Source of the DNA: CAYNLG01 sp964397995
Lineage (GTDB): Bacteria; Planctomycetota; Phycisphaerae; FEN-1346
Assembly (NCBI GenBank): GCA_964397995.1
Contig: CAYNLG010000077.1
Span: forward strand, 1-17,427
Direction: 5' to 3'
DNA: 17,427 nt
How positions within the stretch are numbered: the first letter of the stretch is position 1; every line of letters begins with the position of its first letter. The notes under the pieces are model-generated. The model did not search any database and was not told where the DNA came from. It worked only from the letters and a program-made list of their open reading frames with translations. A program made the position numbers and the translations under genes. Positions 7,430 through 14,510 of this stretch are shown one piece after another.

Positions 7430-9318
7430 GGCGCTTCCTCCGGCCCCGGCGCGGCGTCGATCAGGGCCTCGATGTGACGGGCCAGTTCGGCCTTCCCGGC
7501 CGCGCGGGCCAGGGCGAGCGCCTCGTGGGCCGCGCCCAGCGCCGCCTCCCGCCGCCCGGCCGCCATCAGCGCCCGCGCCAGCTCCAGCCGCGCCACCGGG
7601 TCGTCCGGCCACAGGGCGACCACGCGCCGGTACGCGTCGGCGGCGTCGTCGTACCGCCGGAGCATCATCAGCGTGGCCGCCAGGTTGCTCGCGACCTCCG
7701 GGTCGCGCGGGGCCAGCGCGGCCGCGCGCCGGTAATGGGCCAGGGCGGCCTCGGGCTGGCCGCGGGCCGCGTGCAGGTTGCCCAGGTTGAAGTGGGCCAC
7801 GGGGTCGTTCGGGGCGGCCTCGACGGCGCGGCGGAGGAGGGCCTCGGCCGCCGTCGGCCGCCCCCGCTCCAGCTCCAGGTTCGCCAGGTTCACCAGGGCC
7901 GTCGCCAGCCGCGGGTTCAGGGCCAGGGCCTCGCGGAAGCGTGCGTCGGCCTCGCTCGTGCGGCCGGCCTCGGCCAGCGCCAGGCCCAGGTTGTTCCGGG
8001 CCGAGGGCGACTGCGGCGCGGCCTCCACGGCCCGCCCGAAGAGCGCCAGGCTGTCCCGCCACACGGGCAGCACCTGGTGCGCCCGGGCGCCGCAGGCGAC
8101 GAGAACCGCGCCGGCCAGGGCGGCCACCGCCGTCCGGGCCCAGCCCTTCGCGAGGCCCGCCGCCCACGCGGCCAGGGCCGTGGCGAGGCCCGCCAGCGGC
8201 AGGTACAGCAGCCGGTCGGCCCGGTGGATGTGGTGCGCGAGGACCTGGGCGCTCGGCGCCAGGGCCAGGACCACCCACGCCAGGCCCAGAGCGACCACCG
8301 GCCGCCGCCACAGGACCGCCGCGGCCAGAAGGCCGAGGGTGATGAGGGCGGCCGCGACCCCTGTGACGGCGCCCCAGGAGGCGAGACCGTCCGGCGCCGC
8401 CGACGGGTACGCCGGGGCGAGGTCGGCCGGCCAGACGAGGGTCTGGAGGTTCAGCCGGTAGACGTTGGCGACCAGGGCCCCGCGGGCCAGGCCCGCGGGC
8501 GCCGCCGCCTCGGCCCCGGGGGCGAAGCCGCTCGGGCCCGCCAGCTTCAGCAGCACCGCCCCGGCCGCGATCGCGAGGGGCGGCAGGTCGGCGGCGGCCA
8601 GCGCCCCGAGGGAGGGGCGCGGCCGGCGGAGGAGGTCCATCGCCGGAAGAAGGAGGGCGGCGACGGCCCCGCTCACGCTCGACAGGCACGCCGCCGCCAC
8701 GGCCGCGGCCGCCCCGGCGTGCCAGGCGATGCCCCCGGCCCGTCGGCGTCCCGCCTCGGCGGCCCGTCGCCCCGCCAGGTGCAGGTGCAGGGCCGCCAGC
8801 GTCGCGAGGGTCATCAGGAGTTCCTCGCGGGCGCCGACCCACGCGACGGTCTCGACGACGACCGGGTGGAGCGCGAACAGGGCCGCCCCCGCGCCGGCCC
8901 AGAGCGCCGCCCCCGGGCCGCGCCGCCCCGCGTCCGCCAGTAGCCGCACCCCCAGCGCGAGCAGCAGCCACGCGTTGGCCACGTGCAGCACGAGGTTCGT
9001 CAGGTGGAACCCCGTCGGGTCCAGGCCCCAGAGGGCGCGGTCGAGGGCCAGCGACAGCGACCGGAGGGGGTAGTAGCTGGTGACGACGGGAGTGGTGACG
9101 AGGCGCCAGAGGCCGGCGGCGCTCAGGTCCGCCAGCAGCGGGTTCTCGACGACCTGGGACTGCTCGTCGAAGCCGGTCAGCTGGTAGCCGAGGACGGGGT
9201 GGAAGACGCCCCAGACGGCCGCGGCCACGAGCCCCGCCGCCGCGACCGCCGCCAACCGGCGCGGGCCGGGCCGGTCCGTTCTGGCCGGGCGGCTGGCGGT
9301 CGTGTCGGGTCGGGTCAC
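7426..9318 (-). CDS. Polytopic membrane protein with five C-terminal TPRs, paralog E (GT-C/TMTC-like)
   Basis: 630 residues from a GTG start. An Arg/Pro-rich tail (1-21) precedes the first membrane segment (22-44). The core carries GFDEQSQ (Asp51, Glu52), SYYPLRSLSLALDRALWG (Asp93), GFHLTNLVLH, the HP box at 151 with Glu156, the WP loop at 296-297 and HHIHRADRLLYLP at 362-374. Five TPRs span 439-605. The last one is degenerate and runs into a charged, Ala-rich tail ending in PGPEEAP, whose GAG-GAA codons also form the ribosome site for D. The GTG overlaps the stop of F as GTGA, with GAGGAA six bases upstream. It keeps all three compared acidic positions, like B and C, but its TPR tail is of the short type. 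Likely role as for B. Confidence 0.95.
   Translation of the reverse strand: MTRPDTTASRPARTDRPGPRRLAAVAAAGLVAAAVWGVFHPVLGYQLTGFDEQSQVVENPLLADLSAAGLWRLVTTPVVTSYYPLRSLSLALDRALWGLDPTGFHLTNLVLHVANAWLLLALGVRLLADAGRRGPGAALWAGAGAALFALHPVVVETVAWVGAREELLMTLATLAALHLHLAGRRAAEAGRRRAGGIAWHAGAAAAVAAACLSSVSGAVAALLLPAMDLLRRPRPSLGALAAADLPPLAIAAGAVLLKLAGPSGFAPGAEAAAPAGLARGALVANVYRLNLQTLVWPADLAPAYPSAAPDGLASWGAVTGVAAALITLGLLAAAVLWRRPVVALGLAWVVLALAPSAQVLAHHIHRADRLLYLPLAGLATALAAWAAGLAKGWARTAVAALAGAVLVACGARAHQVLPVWRDSLALFGRAVEAAPQSPSARNNLGLALAEAGRTSEADARFREALALNPRLATALVNLANLELERGRPTAAEALLRRAVEAAPNDPVAHFNLGNLHAARGQPEAALAHYRRAAALAPRDPEVASNLAATLMMLRRYDDAADAYRRVVALWPDDPVARLELARALMAAGRREAALGAAHEALALARAAGKAELARHIEALIDAAPGPEEAP
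7436..7441 (-). promoter_or_regulatory. Shine-Dalgarno site that fixes the start of paralog D
   Basis: The minus strand reads GGAGGA, six bases before the ATG at 7429, and lies inside the last codons of E. It favours this ATG over the much longer upstream open frame. Confidence 0.7.
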
Positions 9319-11282
9319 GGTCGGTTCCTCAGGGCCTCCAGCCGCCGGGCCAGGCGCGCCGCCGTCTGCGCCTGGCCGCGCGCCCGGGCCAGGTTGATGG
9401 CCGCCAGCAGGTGGCGGGCCGCCCCCTCGGTGTCGCCCCCGGCCTCCAGCAGCACCGCCAGGTTGGCGTGGGCCTCCAGGTGATTGGGGTCGGCGTCCAG
9501 GGCGGCGCGGTACCGGGCGATGGCCTCGCGGATGCGACCCTCGCGGGCGAGCAGCACGCCCAGATTGTAATGAGATCGGGCGTCGCGGGGGTCCGCCTTC
9601 AGGGCCTGCTCGAACGCGAAGACGGCCTCCTCCACGTGGCCCTCGCGCGCCAGCATCACCCCTTGGTTATACCACGGCAGCGGGTTGGTCGGGTCCAGCA
9701 CGCCGGCGCGGCGGTAGAGGGCGATGGCATCGTCGTAGTAGCCCCGCTCGGCCTGGACCACCGCCAGGTTGTAATGGGCCGTGGCGTCCTCGGGGGCCAG
9801 GGCCACGGCCTCTTCGTAGAGCTCGGCCGCCGTGTCGTAGGCCCCCTCGGCCGCCAGCAGGTCTCCCAGGTTCACCAGCGCCGGCACGTACTCGGGGTCG
9901 ATCTCGAGGGCGCGGCGGTACTGGTCGCGGGCTTGGTCGAGGCGGCCGGCGCGTTCCAGGGCCACGCCGTAGTTGTTCCGGGCGGTCGGGCTTTTCGGCG
10001 CGACCGTCACCCCGCGCGTGTAGATGGCCAGGTCGTCCCGCCAGTGGGGCAGGTACGCCGCCGACCGGACCGCGGCGACCGCCACGACGCCGAGGGCCAG
10101 CGCCAGGCCCGCCCCCCGCCACCGGGGCTTCCGCGGGCCCGCGAGCAGGGCCGCGACGGCCAGGGCCAGGCCCACCAGCGGCAGGTACAGCAGCCGGTCG
10201 GCCCGGAGGATGTGATGGGGCAGGAGCTGGGCCGCCGGCAGCGCCGCCGCCACGGCCATGACGACCCCGACCAGGACGAGCCGCCGCCGCCACCGCCAGA
10301 GCGCCGCCACGAGCAGCGACGTGGCCGTCGTGGCCGCCAGGCCCGCCCACGAGGCGGGCGTCATCGCCTCGGTCGGCACCGCCTGCGGATAGTGCAGGGC
10401 CTGGCCGTGCGGCGCGAGCAGCGCGACCAGGTTGTGCCAGTAGACCGCCAGAATGAGCCCCGGCCGCCGGGCCGCCGGCACCGACCCCGCCGCCAACTCC
10501 GGCAGGGCCCCCGGCGTGGCAAGTTTCAGGAGGATGGCGACCGCGGCGAAGAGCCAGAGCGGCGCCGTCTCCAGCGCCAGCCGCCCCCAGCCCGGCCGCT
10601 CCGGCACCGCCCGCAGGATGATGGCGGCCAGGAGCGGCACGACCGCTCCCGCGACGTTCGACCCGCAGGCGGCCGCGCCCGCCAGTGTCCCGCCCGCCAG
10701 CCAGGCGACATAGGCGGCCGTGCGGCGGTCGGCGGCGGCGCGGCGGGCGAAGACCATGGCGCAGAGGCACGCCAGCACGAAAAGGGCCGCCAGCAGCTCT
10801 TCCCGGCCTCCCAGCCACGCCACGGGCTCCACCGTCACCGGGTGGACGGCATAGAGCGCTGCCCCCGTCGCGCCCGCCACGACCCGCCAGGTGCCCCCCG
10901 CGGGGGTTGACCTCAGCAGGTTCAGAAGCAAAATATACAAGACGAGGACGGAGGCGGCGTGCAGGGCCAGGCTTGTCAGGTGGTACCCGCCTCCCCACCG
11001 GCCCCAGAGCTGGGCGTCGAGCCCCAGCGACAGGGACCGGACCGGGTAGTAGCTCGTCACGGACCGGGTCGTCAGAGTCCGCCCCAGGGCCTCCCAGGAG
11101 AGGTCATGGGCGAGCGGGGCGGCCTGGAGCTGGCGGGCGGCGTCACTTCCGGTGAGGGTGTACCCCGCAACAGGATGGTAGAGCGCCGCCATCAGGGCCG
11201 CCAGCGCGACCCCGGCCGCTAAGGCCGGCGCGCGGCCGCGGCGCGAAGGACAGGGACGGTCGGCGGTGCGGCCTGCGGTCAC
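9315..11282 (-). CDS. Polytopic membrane protein with six C-terminal TPRs, paralog F, first gene of the array
   Basis: 655 residues from a GTG start with a strong GGAAGGAG seven bases upstream; it is the promoter-proximal gene of the six. It is the most diverged core. The acidic pair of the first loop is SDA (Ser46-Asp47-Ala48), so the second acid is lost and the aromatic before it is Ser. The WP loop, including Trp, has become Ala290-Pro291. The HxTN box reads GYHLTSLALH. Retained are LSLGLDAQLWG (Asp89), the HP box at 147 with Glu152 (WLGGREELL) and HHILRADRLLYLP at 356-368. Six regular TPRs occupy 433-635 and are the closest to consensus in the array. Its preserved frame, membrane pattern and TPRs argue against a pseudogene; the core changes suggest a different donor or a non-catalytic partner role (inference). 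Confidence 0.94.
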   Translation of the reverse strand: MTAGRTADRPCPSRRGRAPALAAGVALAALMAALYHPVAGYTLTGSDAARQLQAAPLAHDLSWEALGRTLTTRSVTSYYPVRSLSLGLDAQLWGRWGGGYHLTSLALHAASVLVLYILLLNLLRSTPAGGTWRVVAGATGAALYAVHPVTVEPVAWLGGREELLAALFVLACLCAMVFARRAAADRRTAAYVAWLAGGTLAGAAACGSNVAGAVVPLLAAIILRAVPERPGWGRLALETAPLWLFAAVAILLKLATPGALPELAAGSVPAARRPGLILAVYWHNLVALLAPHGQALHYPQAVPTEAMTPASWAGLAATTATSLLVAALWRWRRRLVLVGVVMAVAAALPAAQLLPHHILRADRLLYLPLVGLALAVAALLAGPRKPRWRGAGLALALGVVAVAAVRSAAYLPHWRDDLAIYTRGVTVAPKSPTARNNYGVALERAGRLDQARDQYRRALEIDPEYVPALVNLGDLLAAEGAYDTAAELYEEAVALAPEDATAHYNLAVVQAERGYYDDAIALYRRAGVLDPTNPLPWYNQGVMLAREGHVEEAVFAFEQALKADPRDARSHYNLGVLLAREGRIREAIARYRAALDADPNHLEAHANLAVLLEAGGDTEGAARHLLAAINLARARGQAQTAARLARRLEALRNRP

Positions 11283-11289
11283 GCGGACG

Positions 11290-11297
11290 CTCCTTCC
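11290..11297 (-). promoter_or_regulatory. Shine-Dalgarno site deciding the GTG start of paralog F
   Basis: On the minus strand this reads GGAAGGAG, followed by seven bases and the GTG at 11282-11280. It supports the GTG start and marks this as the head gene of the array. Confidence 0.75.
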
Positions 11298-11412
11298 GGC
11301 ACGAGGGGGCGGGCCGACGGGCGGCCCGGCTTCCCCTCAAGAAAGCCGCGCGGGCAACCGATGAGCAAGAAGATTCCCCTTCTCATCGCGGAATCCCGCG
11401 CACCGATCGGGC

Positions 11413-11417
11413 GGAGG
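11413..11417 (+). promoter_or_regulatory. Shine-Dalgarno site of the first radical SAM gene
   Basis: GGAGG lies five bases before the ATG at 11423 and supports that start. Confidence 0.7.
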
Positions 11418-11422
11418 CTCCC

Positions 11423-12919
11423 ATGAAAGTCGCGTTTGTTTTCAACCCGTTCTCCTACAAACTCCACGAGGAGAACCTCCGCGTCGTCCAGCGGTACTTC
11501 GGCCTCTTCCCGCCCCTGTCGATGTCCTGGGTGGCCGCCATCGCCGAACGGGCCGGCCACGACGTCAAGTTCCTCGACGCCCGGACCCTGCGCCTGACGC
11601 CCGACGAGGTGATCGAGCATCTGCGGCCGTGGAAGCCCGACGTCCTCGGCTTCATGATGACCACCTACATGTTCCGCGAGACCCTCGGCTGGATCCGCTA
11701 CATCAAGGAGGGCCTGGGCGGCAACGTCCGGGTCATGGTGGGCGGCTACAACCTGCGCGTCTACCCCCAGGAGTCCGTCCTCCCCCCCGAGATCGACTTC
11801 GGCTGCTTCAACTCCGCCTACCATACCGTGCCGCGCCTCCTGGAAGAACTGGAAGGCGGCGAGCGCTTCGACGACGTCCCCGGCCTCATCTTCAAGCGCA
11901 ACGGCGACATCGTCCAGACCGAGTACGGGCCGGAGCCGGATTTCGAGAACTATCCGTTCCCCGCGCGGCACCTGTTGCCGAACGAACTGTACGCGGAGTT
12001 CCCGACCGAGCGGAAGAACTTCACCGTCATGGTGACCAGCAAGGGTTGCCCGATGAAGTGCGTCTTCTGCGAGGCCGGCCGCACCGCCTACAACCCCCGC
12101 AGCGTCGAGACCGTCCTCAATGAGATGCAGGAGTGCCACGACCGGCACGGCATCCGCGAGATCGACATCTTCGACTACGAGTTCCTGATCGACCGCAAGC
12201 GGGCCCTCGGCATCTGCAGGGGCATCCAGGAACGGAACCTCGACCTGACCTGGGCCTGCCGCGCCCGCATCGATTCGGTCGACGACGAGCTCCTCAAGGA
12301 AATGGCCGCCTCCGGCTGCAGCCGCGTCTACTACGGCATCGAGTCCGGCGACCAGGAGGTGCTCGACAACGTCCAGAAGGGCATCACCGTCGAGCAGATC
12401 CGCGAGACGATCAAGCTGACCCGCAGGCACGGTATCCGCTCGCTCGGGTTCATGCTCGTGGGCGTGCCCGGCGAGACGCGCGAGTCGTTCAAGCGGACCG
12501 TCACGTTCGCCAAGAGCCTGGACCTGGACTACGTCCAGTTCTCGAAGCTGACCGCCAAGCCGTTGACGACCCTGTGGCGCGACCTCGTCCGCGACACCGG
12601 CTACGACTACTGGCGCGAGTACATCCTCGGCAACGCCGAAGAGGCCCCCTTGCCGCGCCCCTGGACCGACCTGTCGAACGAGGAGATCGACGAGCTCGCG
12701 CACCAGGCGTACGTGAGCTTCCACTCGCGGCCGCTGTTCCTGCTCAGGCACACGCTGAAGGTCCGGTCGTGGCAGGAGTTCCGGCGGAAGTTCCTCGCGT
12801 TCTGGGAGATGGTCTTCAAGCAGGAAGACGTCTCGAAGGCCGACCCGGCGTTCCAGTGCTACGGCGAGGACCACGGCAAGCTGCGGACCTACAAGAAGAT
12901 CGCGAAGTGGAGCCACTGA
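11423..12919 (+). CDS. B12-binding-domain radical SAM protein
   Basis: 498 residues. The N-terminal domain (about 1-160) has the fold pattern of a cobalamin-binding domain: MKVAFVFNPF as strand one, FPPLSMSWVAAIAERAGHDVKFLDA at 29-53 in two parts, and VMVGGYN at 104-110. There is no DxHxxG motif, so any cobalamin would be bound without the lower His ligand, as is common in this enzyme class. The radical SAM core has SKGCPMKCVFCEAG with Cys209, Cys213 and Cys216 as predicted [4Fe-4S] ligands. It is followed by DIFDYEFLIDRKRA (248-261), VYYGIESGDQEVL (302-314) and the GVPGETRESF loop (347-356). Residues 380-498 form a charged, aromatic-rich C-terminal extension that I do not recognise. Such enzymes typically perform methylations or ring or carbon rearrangements; the substrate is not evident. 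First gene of the plus-strand operon; the next gene starts 76 bp downstream. Confidence 0.92.
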   Translation: MKVAFVFNPFSYKLHEENLRVVQRYFGLFPPLSMSWVAAIAERAGHDVKFLDARTLRLTPDEVIEHLRPWKPDVLGFMMTTYMFRETLGWIRYIKEGLGGNVRVMVGGYNLRVYPQESVLPPEIDFGCFNSAYHTVPRLLEELEGGERFDDVPGLIFKRNGDIVQTEYGPEPDFENYPFPARHLLPNELYAEFPTERKNFTVMVTSKGCPMKCVFCEAGRTAYNPRSVETVLNEMQECHDRHGIREIDIFDYEFLIDRKRALGICRGIQERNLDLTWACRARIDSVDDELLKEMAASGCSRVYYGIESGDQEVLDNVQKGITVEQIRETIKLTRRHGIRSLGFMLVGVPGETRESFKRTVTFAKSLDLDYVQFSKLTAKPLTTLWRDLVRDTGYDYWREYILGNAEEAPLPRPWTDLSNEEIDELAHQAYVSFHSRPLFLLRHTLKVRSWQEFRRKFLAFWEMVFKQEDVSKADPAFQCYGEDHGKLRTYKKIAKWSH

Positions 12920-12944
12920 GGTCCGCCCCGGCCCCGCCGGCCCC

Positions 12945-12958
12945 GCGCGCCGGCGCGC
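12945..12958. repeat. 14-bp perfect GC palindrome in the gap between radical SAM genes
   Basis: GCGCGCCGGCGCGC is its own reverse complement. It sits in the 76-bp gap between 12919 and 12996, which otherwise consists of C/G-rich sequence. It could form a hairpin or be a chance product of the base composition. Confidence 0.4.
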
Positions 12959-12995
12959 CGCCGGTGCCGCCCTCTCGGGAGCGCTGAGCCACACC

Positions 12996-14510
12996 GTGCG
13001 TGTCACACTGGTCTACCGCGGACGCTACCACGTGCGCGAGGCCCTCGACCTGGAGGTCCTCGTGCCCCTGCTGCGCCGCCAGGGCCACACCGTCACCTTC
13101 GTCTACGACCCGGACACCTTCGGCGTCACCGACAACGTTTTCCAGGCGCCGCGCCTGGCCCGGTGGCTGGGCGACGACGAGCGGACCCTCCGCCGCATCG
13201 CCGCCTCCCGCCCCGACGTCGTCCTCTTCAGCGTCCTGACGAGCACCACCCCCTGGTGCCGCGCCATGGCCCAGCGCGTCAAGGACCGCACCGGGGCGAC
13301 CGTCGTCTTCTTCGGCCTGGTGCCGTCGCTCGTGCCGGAGCGCGTTGTCGAGGCCGACGCCGTCGACCTGGCCGTCCAGGGCGAAGTCGAGGGTGTCGTC
13401 GGCCCGCTCCTGGAGGCGCTGGCGCGCGGCCGCGGGTGGGAGGACGTCGGCAGCCTCGTCTGGCGCGACCGCGGCACCGTCCGCCGCACCGAGGCCGCCC
13501 CCCTGGTGGACCTCGACGCCCTGCCGCTGCCCGACAAGAGCCTCTTCGAGCCCTTCGTCGACCACCACTACAGCTACGCCGCCATGGTCAGCCGCGGCTG
13601 CCCGTACCGGTGCAGCTTCTGCGAGGAGACCTGCTACAAGCGGGTCCACGCCCCCGGCTACTTCCGCCGCAAGGGCGTCGACACCGTCCTCCGCGAACTG
13701 GTCGCCGGCAAGCGCCGCACGCACTTCCGCGAGGTCATCTTCAAGGACTCCTACCTCTCCGGCGACAAGGCCTGGCTCCGGGCCCTGATGGCCCGCTACC
13801 GCCGCGAGATCGGCGTCCCCTTCAAGTGCTTCTGCACGGTGCTGGGGTTCGACGAGGAGACGGCGCGGCTGCTGAAGGACGGGGGCTGCTACTCCATCGA
13901 GTTCGGCCTCCAGACCTGGAACGACCGCCTCCGGCGCGACGTCCTCGACCGCCGCGAGACCGCCGAGGACGCCTTCCGTTGCTTCGCCCTCTGCGACCGC
14001 GTCGGCCTCTGGTACGACGTCGACCACATGTTCAACCTGCCCGGCGAAACACGCGCCGACCACGAGCTCGGCGCCCGCTGCTACACCCGCCTCCGCCGCC
14101 TCAGCCGCGTCAAGGTCCATTACCTCATGTACCTGCCGACCGCCCCGATCGTCGAGCGCGCCGTCGCCAGCGGCGACCTGCCGCCCGACGGCGCCAACCG
14201 CGTCGCCGCCGGCCTCGTCAGCGACTTCTACGACCAGACCACCGGCGACCCCGCCACCCGCGACCTCGTCGCCGGCTTCGCCGCCCTCTACAAGCTCCTG
14301 CCGCTCCTGCCGGACGGCTGGGCCGAGCGCCTCGCCCGGGGCGACGCCGTCCGCCGCCTCGCCCGCATCCCCGCCCCCGCGATGGCCGGCCTCCAGGGCC
14401 TCAACGCCCTCCGGGCCGGGGACCTCCGCTTCCTCGCCTATCTCCAGGTCTACCCGCGCAAGGTCCTCCGGACCCTCGCCCGGGCCCGCCTCGCCGAGGC
14501 CGCCCCGTGA
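12996..14510 (+). CDS. B12-binding-like radical SAM protein with atypical N-terminal domain
   Basis: 504 residues from a GTG start. The Shine-Dalgarno is weak (GGGAG 14 bases upstream), but the start gives the expected first beta strand MRVTLVYRGR. The N-terminal region (1-165) resembles a cobalamin-binding domain in outline (REALDLEVLVPLLRRQGHTVTFVYDPDTF, split over 14-42; VVFFGLVPSLVPE at 103-115; VDLAVQGEVEG at 123-133). It lacks the usual PPLGL and GGPH motifs, so cobalamin binding is less secure than in the neighbours. The radical SAM motif is SRGCPYRCSFCEETC with Cys202, Cys206 and Cys209, and an extra Cys213. IEFGLQTWN (302-310) and FNLPGETRADHE (347-358) continue the core. A helical C-terminal part (about 385-504) is rich in Ala, Leu and Arg. 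Its stop overlaps the next start by four bases. Function unknown beyond radical SAM chemistry. Confidence 0.9.
   Translation: MRVTLVYRGRYHVREALDLEVLVPLLRRQGHTVTFVYDPDTFGVTDNVFQAPRLARWLGDDERTLRRIAASRPDVVLFSVLTSTTPWCRAMAQRVKDRTGATVVFFGLVPSLVPERVVEADAVDLAVQGEVEGVVGPLLEALARGRGWEDVGSLVWRDRGTVRRTEAAPLVDLDALPLPDKSLFEPFVDHHYSYAAMVSRGCPYRCSFCEETCYKRVHAPGYFRRKGVDTVLRELVAGKRRTHFREVIFKDSYLSGDKAWLRALMARYRREIGVPFKCFCTVLGFDEETARLLKDGGCYSIEFGLQTWNDRLRRDVLDRRETAEDAFRCFALCDRVGLWYDVDHMFNLPGETRADHELGARCYTRLRRLSRVKVHYLMYLPTAPIVERAVASGDLPPDGANRVAAGLVSDFYDQTTGDPATRDLVAGFAALYKLLPLLPDGWAERLARGDAVRRLARIPAPAMAGLQGLNALRAGDLRFLAYLQVYPRKVLRTLARARLAEAAP

Larger units (their letters stand above)
11283..11422. promoter_or_regulatory. 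Divergent intergenic region with inverted repeats between the two operons
   Basis: This 140-bp region is the only space between the two opposed gene sets, so it should hold both promoters; I could not pick convincing -35/-10 boxes. It contains an imperfect inverted repeat (arms CGATGAG at 11359-11365 and CTCATCG at 11382-11388) with a possible inner GAAG/CTTC pairing. Immediately after comes a short hairpin, CGCGG-AATC-CCGCG (11387-11400). These could be an operator or leader structures of the plus-strand transcript. The stretch around 11361-11386 is less GC-rich than its surroundings. Confidence 0.45.

Noticed and set aside
4688..7477. A 929-codon open frame on the plus strand, antisense to paralogs C and D
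   Set aside because: Its product is dominated by Arg, Gln, Pro and His with no domain, and it crosses two clear minus-strand genes. At this GC content, frames opposite real genes rarely meet stop codons.
7430..8971. A 514-codon upstream extension of paralog D
   Set aside because: It is Gly/Arg/Pro-rich, lies out of frame within E, and the internal ATG at 7429 has a good ribosome site and the family N-terminus.
11279..14120. Two large minus-strand open frames (11279-13006 and 12816-14120) opposite the first two radical SAM genes
   Set aside because: They look superficially protein-like (rich in Val, Asp, Glu and Leu) because they mirror C-ending codons. They carry no motif, and the sense strand has full radical SAM signatures.
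13163..14506. A long upstream extension of the third radical SAM gene
   Set aside because: It is an out-of-frame reading of the preceding gene, very rich in Arg and Pro. The GTG at 14507 fits the operon junction and the conserved N-terminus.
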